From Cytophagales bacterium (GTDB lineage: Bacteria > Bacteroidota > Bacteroidia > Cytophagales > Thermoflexibacteraceae), in NCBI GenBank assembly GCA_013299115.1, contig JAAFKA010000006.1, forward strand, positions 168,790-232,789: a stretch of DNA of 64,000 bases, in the 5' to 3' direction. How positions within the stretch are numbered: position 1 is the stretch's first letter; each line of letters opens with the position of its first letter. This document shows, piece by piece, positions 17,577 through 25,651 of this stretch. The notes beneath the pieces were generated by a model. The model searched no databases. It saw only the letters and a program-made list of their open reading frames with translations, and was not told the DNA's origin. The translations under genes were made by a program, and so were the position numbers.

Positions 17577-17625
17577 TTGTTAGTTTTTAGTTTTTAGTTT
17601 TTAGTTTTTAGTTTTTAGTTTTGTA
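17577..17625. repeat. 7-bp tandem repeat (TTTTTAG)n
   Basis: About six consecutive TTTTTAG units follow the ABC exporter stop codon. This is a simple repeat, probably slippage-prone, with no coding role. Confidence 0.7.
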
Positions 17626-17655
17626 AGTAGCATTGCTTGTAGAATAGGCTTTATC

Positions 17656-17715
17656 GCAATGCTATTAAGCTAAGAAATGTGTTTTTAGTGCTATAGGCAC
17701 GAAATATTTATAGTA
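17656..17715. repeat. Partial copy of the large palindromic island repeat
   Basis: AATGCTATTAAGCTAAGAAA (about 17658-17677) is the reverse complement of the outer right arm at about 39737-39756. It is followed by GTGCTATAGGCAC, itself an imperfect palindrome. It seems to be a fragment or relative of the 39488-39781 element. The remaining spacer to 17836 is AT-rich, with nothing else visible. Confidence 0.5.
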
Positions 17716-17835
17716 AACCTGTGTTCCTCCATTCCAAAGTGCCGTATAAAATGACAAGTTTATGTTGTAAATATTTGATAATCAAATATTTATATAATTT
17801 ACAATTAACAATTAAAAATTTAGAACTACTTACGT

Positions 17836-18711
17836 ATGAGAAAAAATCTTATTTCTCGTGTTTGTTTGGTTATAGTTGCTCTTATAACCTTCTCTACTCT
17901 TTCTTATGCTCAAACTGTAAAATTGGGAAAAGAAGTAAAAATGGATGCAGATAAAAGCTCTGCAAGTAGTATTGTGGAAACCTCAAAGGGTATTTTTTGT
18001 GTTTATACCCCAACATTTACAGGATTTTTTAAGATGGTACCCCTACGCGTACAACGCTATAATTTTGTAAAAATAGATACAGAAAAAGGCAGTATCGCAT
18101 TGCAAAAACAAGAACGACTGAAAGCCAGCGTGGTAGAAAAATTGGAGGGTGAAAGGGCAGTCCAAAAAGATAAAGGCATTGCTGGGCAGTTTAAAATTCA
18201 GACCATTATCAGGAAAGATGATGGCGGTTTGGTCTTACTGTTAGAACGTAAAGGCTCGCAAGAAGTAGCTAATAACATAAAGTATCTAACAAGAAAAGAG
18301 GTACTTACAATTAACATGAGTCCAAATGGTACAATAGAATGGACTAATATTTTGGATAAAGACCAAAGAATACAGGACGGAGCAAAAAATAGCATTTCTT
18401 TTGGCACTGCCGTTGTGAAAGATAAAATATTCTTATTTTTTCATATCAACGACAAAGTATTACTTAACAAAAATCCTTTTGCCTATATTGGTCCAGGTAG
18501 AGCATTTGGGATGGAAAGTTTTTTAATAGCTTACCAAATTCAGGCAAATGGAAAATCAACGCATAAAATTGTATTTAGAGATAAAAAAGATGATGATTCT
18601 GTTACAGAACCCACAAAAATATTTCAAATGCCTGATACTTATGATGTGTATGTACTGGTTTACGAAAGAAAATCAGACACGCAAAGATTGGCAAAAATTA
18701 TTTTTGAATAA
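17836..18711 (+). CDS. Secreted protein of unknown function
   Basis: This encodes 291 residues with a signal peptide ending near TLSYAQ (about 26). The remainder is beta-rich with regularly spaced strands (SSIVETSKGIFCVYTP, GLVLLLERKGSQ, KIFLFFHINDK, YDVYVLVYERKSDT). This suggests a propeller-like or all-beta fold as in other Cytophagales secreted proteins. No family motif was recognised and there is no T9SS tail. Its neighbours, an ABC exporter and another small secreted protein, give no clear functional hint. Confidence 0.7.
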   Translation: MRKNLISRVCLVIVALITFSTLSYAQTVKLGKEVKMDADKSSASSIVETSKGIFCVYTPTFTGFFKMVPLRVQRYNFVKIDTEKGSIALQKQERLKASVVEKLEGERAVQKDKGIAGQFKIQTIIRKDDGGLVLLLERKGSQEVANNIKYLTRKEVLTINMSPNGTIEWTNILDKDQRIQDGAKNSISFGTAVVKDKIFLFFHINDKVLLNKNPFAYIGPGRAFGMESFLIAYQIQANGKSTHKIVFRDKKDDDSVTEPTKIFQMPDTYDVYVLVYERKSDTQRLAKIIFE

Positions 18712-18853
18712 AAGGTTTTTGTAACCAAGTTTGAAAGTTGTTAATTGAAATTTTTTTATTTACCACATAGTAACATAGAACACATAGAAAAGCTGTTTTA
18801 TGTTTGTCATTCAAAACTAAAAATTCAAAATTAAAAAATTCAAAATTAACACC

Positions 18854-19450
18854 ATGAATTGGATAAAATTTATTTTTGCTTGCTGTTTACTGAATAGTTT
18901 AGGCTGGTCGGCACAAGCCCAATGGGCGCCGAATGTAAACGTGATTGTAACCGAAACCAATGTAAAAACCAGCGTAGATGGCAAACTCGAAGACGGCAAA
19001 GTGGTAGATTTGTCTTGGGGACATCACTCGGCAAACAACTGTTTTCCTGCCTCTGCCAAAGAAAATTTTAGGGGCAAGCACGTGATTTATACCACCCAAC
19101 TGCCCGCCAGAGGTACTGTTACGCTGACTCTCAAACCAACTTCGGATACAACCAAAATAAGTTTGTATGCGTATTTGGTAGGGGTCAATAATTTTACTTC
19201 GGTAGTTCCCAATGTGCATAGCTGCATTGTTTGCAAATCGGATTATGGTATGCCCGCCAGACCACCCAAAAAACCGAATACTAAAACCGAAAAACCTATA
19301 AAAGTTCAGCCTGCTGCTCCCGTTGGCAATACCAGAACCATTACCTTAAAAGGTGTTGGCAATCAGGCGTATCACGTGATGATAGGCGTGGCGGGTGTAA
19401 CCGAAACAGGATTAACAGGAGGTTATACCTTGGAGGTTTTGGTAAATTAA
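18854..19450 (+). CDS. Secreted protein of unknown function
   Basis: This encodes 198 residues. The signal peptide spans about 1-23 (WSAQAQ). The mature part carries three cysteines (in NNCFPAS and SCIVC) and a Pro/Lys-rich linker (RPPKKPNTKTEKPIK, about 137-151). The linker separates two beta-rich segments. The C-terminal one (GNQAYHVMIGVAGVTETGLTG) resembles the pre-peptidase C-terminal-like sandwich pattern. I do not recognise the family. The upstream spacer contains CACATAGTAACATAGAAC and AAATTCAAAATT simple repeats. Confidence 0.7.
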   Translation: MNWIKFIFACCLLNSLGWSAQAQWAPNVNVIVTETNVKTSVDGKLEDGKVVDLSWGHHSANNCFPASAKENFRGKHVIYTTQLPARGTVTLTLKPTSDTTKISLYAYLVGVNNFTSVVPNVHSCIVCKSDYGMPARPPKKPNTKTEKPIKVQPAAPVGNTRTITLKGVGNQAYHVMIGVAGVTETGLTGGYTLEVLVN

Positions 19451-19521
19451 AAATTATTGTAAATTAGGATAGTTGCCTTCATGCAACTATTTTTTTTATA
19501 ATCTCTGCTAATTGCAACTAC

Positions 19522-20367
19522 CTACACTTCCAATAATTTGAGAAAGGCAGTAATAAAAGGTGCAGACAAGAGCAAACTATCAAACCTGTCGAGAAAACCG
19601 CCATGCCCAGGTATGCTGCCTCCAGAGTCTTTGATATTGATACTTCTTTTAAACAAAGATTCTACCAAGTCGCCATAAGTACCTGCAATGGCAACAATAA
19701 CAGAGATGCAAGCCCATTTCCACATAGGTAAGTCGGTGAAAAGATAAGAAAAACCTACACCTATGCAGAGGGCAAACAAGCCGCCGCCTATGCTACCTTC
19801 CCATGTTTTTTTGGGCGAAATACGCAAAAATAGTTTGCGTCTGCCAAAGGCTTTGCCTGAAAAATATGCTCCTGTGTCCGTAGCCCACAAGATAAACATA
19901 GTGCCTAAAATGACATGCCAACTGTAATTAGCAGCTCCCGACCCTTTGAAAAAGACCGAAATATTGAGCAAGGAAAAAGGCAAGGCTACATAAATAATTC
20001 CCAAAAAAGTAAAAGCTATGTTCGCAAAAGGTTTGAGGTCTTTTTTTACATACAACTTGATAAAATAAATGCCTGTGAGTGAAACTGCACAAAAAAAGTA
20101 GTATTTGGTGGGCAGGTCGAACATTTCTATAAAAAAACTTAAAGAAAAAATAAACAAGCCATTGATAGTGCCAAAGATTCGCAAGGGCAAATTGCCGTCT
20201 AAACCGAGCAGTTTATAAAATTCGAGTTGGGTCAGGCAGCAGATGCCAAAGTAAATGGCAAAGTAAGTCCAAGGATTCAGTGTGCAACCGACTATGAGCA
20301 AAGCCCCCAGCGAGGCTGCAATGACCCTTTTTTGGAGTTCGGTCATCTTGGCAAGTAGTTCATTCAT
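19522..20367 (-). CDS. cdsA: Phosphatidate cytidylyltransferase
   Basis: This encodes 281 residues from the ATG at 20367; a longer frame to 20448 would start inside a repeat. The multi-pass membrane protein ends with the CDP-alcohol signature KDSGGSIPGHGGFLDRFDS, preceded by SLFKRS, matching the PROSITE CdsA pattern. It makes CDP-diacylglycerol from phosphatidic acid and CTP, the branch point of phospholipid synthesis at the inner membrane. It lies downstream of the SpoIIE phosphatase gene, about 210 bp away with a hairpin between, so it probably has its own promoter. Confidence 0.92.
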   Translation of the reverse strand: MNELLAKMTELQKRVIAASLGALLIVGCTLNPWTYFAIYFGICCLTQLEFYKLLGLDGNLPLRIFGTINGLFIFSLSFFIEMFDLPTKYYFFCAVSLTGIYFIKLYVKKDLKPFANIAFTFLGIIYVALPFSLLNISVFFKGSGAANYSWHVILGTMFILWATDTGAYFSGKAFGRRKLFLRISPKKTWEGSIGGGLFALCIGVGFSYLFTDLPMWKWACISVIVAIAGTYGDLVESLFKRSINIKDSGGSIPGHGGFLDRFDSLLLSAPFITAFLKLLEV

Positions 20368-20413
20368 GTTGTTTCTTTTATAATGCTGTATGGTATTTTG
20401 ACAATAACCCCGC

Positions 20414-20465
20414 ACAAAATACCAAATTCCATTTAGAATTTGCAACAAAAGAGGAAAATCTTTTT
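20414..20465. repeat. Dispersed repeat family D, copy 1
   Basis: CAAAATACCAAATTCC ... GAATTTGCAACAAAAGAGG is closely matched at 30725-30774 and 29369-29417. The core (CAAATTCC/GGATTTG) forms a short hairpin. Each copy lies just upstream of a minus-strand gene start. Confidence 0.55.
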
Positions 20466-20526
20466 GCCAAACTTGTTTCTACTCCATCTTAGGTAGTTCC
20501 ACACAAGCAATGCTACAAGTACGTTT

Positions 20527-20559
20527 AGAAATAACATTTCTTTGAGAAATGTTATTTCT
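20527..20559. repeat. Perfect 15-bp inverted repeat, hairpin family A
   Basis: AGAAATAACATTTCT (20527-20541) pairs perfectly with 20545-20559, loop TTG. It matches the element at 966-998 in length, loop size and 12 of 15 arm bases. It lies just past the SpoIIE phosphatase stop codon and may also end that transcript. Confidence 0.65.
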
Positions 20560-20576
20560 GAGCATTATAGCTTACC

Positions 20577-22136
20577 CTACTCCATCTTAAAGCCCATGAC
20601 CAATATATCATCAATCTGTTTGTGAGTTACGCCCATCCAGTCGAGCATGGTTTGTTTTAGCACCTCTTTTTGGTCTAAGGCAGGCTGTTGCCAAATTTGG
20701 AGGAATAGGTTTTTCATATTGCGGGACATGAATTTTTTGTTTTCTTTGCCCCCAAACTGGTCTGCATAACCATCAGAAAAGAGGTAGAAAGTGGTAGGGG
20801 CTGTTACAGTTAGCGTATGGTTTTCGTAGCCCGCAAAAGCCCCATAGCCCTGATGTCCGCCAATACCTCTTTTGGTAGCTTTGATTTCGTGCAGTTCGTC
20901 TTGGCAGACGTAGTAGAGAGGGTTCATCGCCCCTGCATATTGTACGGTTTTGCTTTGTTTGTCCACTACGCAGAGGGCAATGTCCATGCCATCTTTGTTG
21001 TCGGTTTCGGCTTGTTTGAGTGCCTTTGTTACACCTGAATTGAGCAAGGTGAGAATGGTGGCGGGTGTGGTTGCGTTTTTAGTATTCACAATTTCGTTCA
21101 GCATTTCTACGCCAATCATAGACATAAAAGCCCCTGGCACGCCATGTCCTGTGCAGTCGGCAGCAGCTATGTAGCCCATGTTGTCTTTCTCCACAAACCA
21201 GAAAAAATCACCCGATACAATATCTCTTGCCCTGAAAAACACAAAATGTTCGGGGAAAAACTTAATCATGTCTTCTCTTGTGGGCAGCAAGGCTTTTTGT
21301 ATGCGGCGAGCATAGTTGATGCTTGACGTAACATCTTCACTTTTTTTGTGAAGTTCTTGCAGTGCATGATTGAGGGCATCTCGTTGAGCTGTAATTTCCT
21401 CTTGTTGTTGATGAAGTTCCTCGTTTTGGCTTTCTATTTCGTCTTGTTTTGCCTGTAAAATATAGTTTTGTTCGGTGATTTCACGTTGTTGGCGTTGCAA
21501 GTCAAGGTTTTGGCGAGAAATTTCGTGTTGTTTCGTAATTAATTCGCCATTTACAGCCGCAAGTTGAATATTCATTAAAAAATTGGCTTTGAACGGATTG
21601 TATTTAAACCAATTAAGAGCAACGCTGCAACCAGCAACTGGTATAACTAAAGCCCAAAGACCAACATAATTATCAATAGTATGCGTACTAAATAGAGAAA
21701 ACATTAAAAAATTTAATAACAAACTATATATACAAACAGCAAAAGAATGTGATGTTTTCCAAAATACAACAACAGCACCTGCTATGTAATTGGTAATATT
21801 GGCCAAAACATAAATAGTAATAAGCAATTTATTTTGTACTACAGCAGCTATGTAACCTAAAGTAGCAAAGGTCAATAGATAAATAATATGTATGTAAATA
21901 GTGCCTTTCCATTCATATTTTTTTTCTAAAATATGGGCAATAACACTGGCTATCATTACCAAACCTACAATGATATTCATCTGTGTACTTGCAGGTTCTT
22001 GGAACATATAGCCTAAAACTGGTGTACCAAATGGAAATAAGAGCATATTAAGCCAAAATAATAAATTGCTTGATTTCCTTGTGAGTTTATATTCCTCTGT
22101 GTGCCATTGTCGTAAATGTTCCTCTATAATTTTCAT
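20577..22136 (-). CDS. Membrane-bound PP2C-type SpoIIE serine phosphatase
   Basis: This encodes 519 residues. About six or seven TM helices occupy 25-185. They are followed by a Q/E-rich coiled coil (about 195-265, heptads such as EITEQNYILQAKQDEIESQN) and a SpoIIE phosphatase domain (about 285-517). Metal-binding motifs are visible: VSGDFFWF, AAADCTGHGVPGAFMSMIG, FSDGYADQFGG and DDILVMGF. Such proteins dephosphorylate anti-sigma-factor antagonists in partner switching. No anti-sigma or STAS protein is encoded nearby, so the target is unknown. A paralogous catalytic domain is at 30807-34256. Confidence 0.85.
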   Translation of the reverse strand: MKIIEEHLRQWHTEEYKLTRKSSNLLFWLNMLLFPFGTPVLGYMFQEPASTQMNIIVGLVMIASVIAHILEKKYEWKGTIYIHIIYLLTFATLGYIAAVVQNKLLITIYVLANITNYIAGAVVVFWKTSHSFAVCIYSLLLNFLMFSLFSTHTIDNYVGLWALVIPVAGCSVALNWFKYNPFKANFLMNIQLAAVNGELITKQHEISRQNLDLQRQQREITEQNYILQAKQDEIESQNEELHQQQEEITAQRDALNHALQELHKKSEDVTSSINYARRIQKALLPTREDMIKFFPEHFVFFRARDIVSGDFFWFVEKDNMGYIAAADCTGHGVPGAFMSMIGVEMLNEIVNTKNATTPATILTLLNSGVTKALKQAETDNKDGMDIALCVVDKQSKTVQYAGAMNPLYYVCQDELHEIKATKRGIGGHQGYGAFAGYENHTLTVTAPTTFYLFSDGYADQFGGKENKKFMSRNMKNLFLQIWQQPALDQKEVLKQTMLDWMGVTHKQIDDILVMGFKME

Positions 22137-22172
22137 ATTAGATTTTAGCCAGATAATAAGTTTATGAAATGA

Positions 22173-22200
22173 GGAGAAAGTATAGAATTATACTTTCTCC
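22173..22200 (-). terminator. Perfect 12-bp hairpin after the FAD oxidoreductase gene
   Basis: GGAGAAAGTATA (22173-22184) pairs perfectly with 22189-22200 across 4 nt. It lies 19 bp past the stop of the oxidoreductase gene. It has no U-tract, so it may act as an RNA 3'-end stabiliser. Confidence 0.5.
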
Positions 22201-22218
22201 AATCTAAAAGGGTTGAAT

Positions 22219-24333
22219 TTATATCAAATCCTTCTCTCCATGTATTTTAGTTTTTCGTTGCATTATGGCTTGGGCTGTTTGTTTACCTGCTATCACTGAT
22301 GCCTCTATACAACCCGCATTAAAACCATTAAAAATCCAATCACCTGTAATATACATATTAACATAACCACTCTCGTCAGTTTTAAGACGATATTTAGTGC
22401 TGTTAGTTTCTGATAATACATATAATTCCGAAGGTTGAATATTAGACCTGAAAAATTGTGAGTCAAACCTCTGCACACCTGTTTTTTTAGCAACATCAAC
22501 TAATAAATTCCAGTCAAAACCGCCATCAGGGGTTTGGTGAGAATTTTCCCATACATGGGCTGTGAGATTTTTCATGTAATCTAAGGCATTTTTCTTTGCT
22601 TCTTCTGTCATCTTATCAGGAAAAGAGTGGTCAGAAAATGGTGCTAACTTAATGTCCATCATGGGACCACAAAAGTAAGCTATATTATTAGGATAATAAC
22701 CATCTTTCCAATCTTCTCTAATAATTAAATCACTCATATCTGCCCAAGTGTCATAAGGTTCTTGATAAGAGCCTAAGAGAGCTAAATCTTGTATCCAAAA
22801 AGGCCAACCCAACCCAGCTACATCTGGTTTTAACCACAACTGAAATGCTTGTGTCGGACAGGCTGTTACATTTTTAACCATATCAGCCCATTTAGCATTA
22901 GAACTCACAATTTCTTTGGCAATATGTGGCAAAGCTCCTATGGCAATACCTTGCACCAAAATATCAAAGTCTTTACCATATTCAAGGGATATGTTTTCAA
23001 CCCCCTCCCAACCACTGTAATAAGACTCCAAATCTATGCCTTTTTCTTTTATGATTTCTCCTTCCACTAACTGCTCATAAGAAGGTTCGGAAGACCAACA
23101 AGGTAAATCTTTTACAGTAATTAGAGGTTGATAAGTTTCATTTTTCAAGTTTACCTGCTTGTTGATTTCCACAGATTGGATATATTTTTTATCAGCAGAA
23201 AGTTTTAAATTTGTTACTTTATGGAAGAATTTAAACTTAACCCCTCTTTTATGTAGAACCTCATAAATAGGTGCAAAAATCACATCACCCATGCCTGCTT
23301 GCATACGATAGTAAATAGAGCCTCTATAAGTAAAAATCATTCTTAAAGCCCCTCTTAATGCTGTCCCTGCTTCAAAAGTATAATACTTGTAGCCACCAAA
23401 TACTAATCCATAAACACCTTGTACGACACCAGAGTCTAAGGTCATTTGTGTTGCTCCATGTTTTTGTAACCATGCTCTATAATCATAGTTATTGATAACA
23501 TCAAAACCATTAACCAAGACGCCATCTTTTATCATACCTCGCACATTTGCCAACGAAAAATCTACCATAATCCACATACGGCGAAGTTTTGGGTCATTGC
23601 TAACCTTATTTTCTATCTTGTTCTCTAACCATTTTAAAAACAAATCTATGAGGTGTAATACCCTATCATGATGTTTTGTATTATGGTTTTCAGAATATTG
23701 TTCGATTTCGTCTATAGCTTTTAAAATAAGTTCACTACCTGTTTCCAAGACAAAAACCTCTACCACATCTTTTAACTCGTCTAATAGTTTATCTAAAAAG
23801 CTTTTATGCTTTTCAGGAAAGTTAGTTTCTGGCTCTAAACTGTAATCACTACTGTAGGTTTTGTACATATCATATACGAATTTCAAAATCCGTTTTACAT
23901 ATCCACTAACAGTTAAAGGAGTTTCGTCAGGATACGAGCCTGGTTCTTGGTCATTTTGAGGAAATTTGAATGCCCAATGTTCCCAATTCTCTTTTACTTT
24001 ATCTTCCAACACAATAAAGTTATAAGGCTTAAATGCTTCTTGCCATTTTGCCAAAGGTTTGCCAAGTTCTCTATTATTTTCTTGGTAACAATTTTTTATC
24101 AAATCAAAAGCATTATCGTAGAATCCAAACCATAGATGCAAACCATGTTCTTCTATTCGTTGGTGAATATGAGGATTACGACCACTTGCCCCTTTTCCAC
24201 CCAAACGCCAGCCTAATTGATACAAAGTAATATCGTATTTTGTTTGCCAGTTTTTTTCTGCTGTGAGTTCTAATACTGTGGTTAGTGATGACATTCCGCC
24301 ACCCAAAACAGCTACTTTTTTTACACTTGACAT
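22219..24333 (-). CDS. FAD-dependent oxidoreductase (phytoene desaturase / HpnE-like superfamily)
   Basis: This encodes 704 residues. The N-terminal Rossmann motif VAVLGGGMSSLTTVLEL (7-23) binds FAD. YQLGWRLGGKGASGRN (about 38-53) is the second dinucleotide-associated motif seen in carotenoid desaturases, amine oxidases and hydroxysqualene dehydroxylases. The C-terminus has YITGDWIFNGFNAGCIEASVIAGKQTAQAI, the FAD-closing ATG/GDW motif of that superfamily. A long insertion (about 140-260) is unusual compared with ~450-residue desaturases. It is encoded just downstream of an acetoacetate-decarboxylase-like gene, and the pair is duplicated in decayed form at 25652-27922, so the two probably act on one substrate. 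The substrate is unknown. Confidence 0.75.
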   Translation of the reverse strand: MSSVKKVAVLGGGMSSLTTVLELTAEKNWQTKYDITLYQLGWRLGGKGASGRNPHIHQRIEEHGLHLWFGFYDNAFDLIKNCYQENNRELGKPLAKWQEAFKPYNFIVLEDKVKENWEHWAFKFPQNDQEPGSYPDETPLTVSGYVKRILKFVYDMYKTYSSDYSLEPETNFPEKHKSFLDKLLDELKDVVEVFVLETGSELILKAIDEIEQYSENHNTKHHDRVLHLIDLFLKWLENKIENKVSNDPKLRRMWIMVDFSLANVRGMIKDGVLVNGFDVINNYDYRAWLQKHGATQMTLDSGVVQGVYGLVFGGYKYYTFEAGTALRGALRMIFTYRGSIYYRMQAGMGDVIFAPIYEVLHKRGVKFKFFHKVTNLKLSADKKYIQSVEINKQVNLKNETYQPLITVKDLPCWSSEPSYEQLVEGEIIKEKGIDLESYYSGWEGVENISLEYGKDFDILVQGIAIGALPHIAKEIVSSNAKWADMVKNVTACPTQAFQLWLKPDVAGLGWPFWIQDLALLGSYQEPYDTWADMSDLIIREDWKDGYYPNNIAYFCGPMMDIKLAPFSDHSFPDKMTEEAKKNALDYMKNLTAHVWENSHQTPDGGFDWNLLVDVAKKTGVQRFDSQFFRSNIQPSELYVLSETNSTKYRLKTDESGYVNMYITGDWIFNGFNAGCIEASVIAGKQTAQAIMQRKTKIHGEKDLI

Positions 24334-24409
24334 AATAATTAAAAGGTTTTATGATTATGGATTAGAATTTATATGAAATTGTTTTTTGCTAAACAAGAGC
24401 TTGATTTAC

Positions 24410-25372
24410 TCAGGCTTTCCACACTTCTTTACCTGTCAAGAAAGAGAAATCCCAGTTTAGCCAAAATCCAAAAAGTGACTTTTGCCCCTGTAAGGCTAAT
24501 CCCAAATCGGAATAAATAGGAAATAATGCATTTTCTGTAAAAGAAATTTCATAATCCTCTTTGATTAATCCCGCACCAGAAAATTTTTTCATCTGACAAT
24601 CATATTCCACAATAGCTTGATAACTTGCTGACGAAGTATCTTCTATACTGCGAATTTGTTTAAGAGAGGCAAAAGGTGCTTTTCTCTCAAAAATAAATTC
24701 TCCAAATTCCACCAACAGATTTACACCAGGTAATATTATCTCATCATTTCCAAAAAGCAGTTTTTTTATTTCAGCAAATGCCTGTTTTTCGTCTTCCCAT
24801 CTATTGTGTTCTGAAGTATTGGTAACTTTTTTTAATGAGAGTAAATGCTGTCTTTGGGCTGCTGTATTTGGGGAAAAAGTTTTTAAGGTCATCACATCAG
24901 CTGAAAAAATAGGAGGTAAATCTTGGCTCATATCAAAATCTATCCATGCTGGAATTTTAGGCAATCCATATACCTCACGTCCAATCAGTGTAGGTATCAT
25001 ATTATCTAAGAAAATATATGGCACAAAAGCACATACACTTTGAATTGTTGTGATGCCTAAAAACTTATTTGTACGAGCAACAAAAAACGAAATAATTAGC
25101 TCTTTATATGGTACATAACCATGCTGGTCATAAGGTGGACAAATAGATTTTTCAGACTCATAATTAGCAAAAGTAACAATCACTTTATCTAACAAAGGCT
25201 GGTAATGCACTTCACCATTAGACGGCGTATTAAACCAAGAATCACATACACCCTCTAAACTTTTGTAATCTGCTTGGAATACAAAGTTGAAAAATTTAGT
25301 ATTAGTTCCTAAGTAATCTGGTGGATAGACAGGATTACCGTTTAGATAGGCATATTTTGGAGGTTTAGACAT
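24410..25372 (-). CDS. Acetoacetate decarboxylase family protein
   Basis: This encodes 320 residues. The region IPTLIGREVYGLPKIPAWIDF aligns with the active site of Clostridium acetoacetate decarboxylase (GRELSAYPKK). The Schiff-base Lys is kept (PK), but the second Lys, which lowers its pKa, is Ile here. It is longer than true ADC (about 245). This suggests an ADC-like enzyme doing Schiff-base chemistry on another substrate. It is the first gene of a two-gene unit with the FAD oxidoreductase (76 bp to the next start). A truncated paralog is at 27110-27922. Confidence 0.75.
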   Translation of the reverse strand: MSKPPKYAYLNGNPVYPPDYLGTNTKFFNFVFQADYKSLEGVCDSWFNTPSNGEVHYQPLLDKVIVTFANYESEKSICPPYDQHGYVPYKELIISFFVARTNKFLGITTIQSVCAFVPYIFLDNMIPTLIGREVYGLPKIPAWIDFDMSQDLPPIFSADVMTLKTFSPNTAAQRQHLLSLKKVTNTSEHNRWEDEKQAFAEIKKLLFGNDEIILPGVNLLVEFGEFIFERKAPFASLKQIRSIEDTSSASYQAIVEYDCQMKKFSGAGLIKEDYEISFTENALFPIYSDLGLALQGQKSLFGFWLNWDFSFLTGKEVWKA

Positions 25373-25489
25373 AACAAGTAATGTAATTAGTTAGAGAAAA
25401 ATTAAAACGCAACAAGATATAAAATTTTATTATTTTTATGAATAAAATCATAAAATTATTTTAACTGTATTTTTCTAAGAAATAGTTGA

Positions 25490-25605
25490 TTGTCTGACAA
25501 TTTTTGTGGAATGGAAACAATGTAGGCTTATAATTTATCAAATACTTTCGCAAAGGGGTATTTGATAAATCCAATACCTACGTTTACACAAAAATTGTCA
25601 GACAA
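25490..25605. repeat. 116-bp nested inverted repeat (MITE-like)
   Basis: The outer arms TTGTCTGACAATTTTTGTG (25490-25508) and 25587-25605 are perfect 19-bp complements. Inside, ATTTATCAAATAC (25533-25545) pairs perfectly with 25558-25570. Intermediate segments (AATGTAGGC / CCTACGTT) also pair imperfectly. The element has no ORF and lies between the intact and decayed copies of the oxidoreductase/decarboxylase pair. Confidence 0.75.
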
Positions 25606-25651
25606 CCTATAATTACTGTTTGCTAACATTAAAGAACTCGACAATACTCCC

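Noticed and set aside
17577..17625. Phase-variable coding repeat
   Set aside because: The heptamer array lies after a stop codon and 210 bp before the next start, outside any credible ORF.
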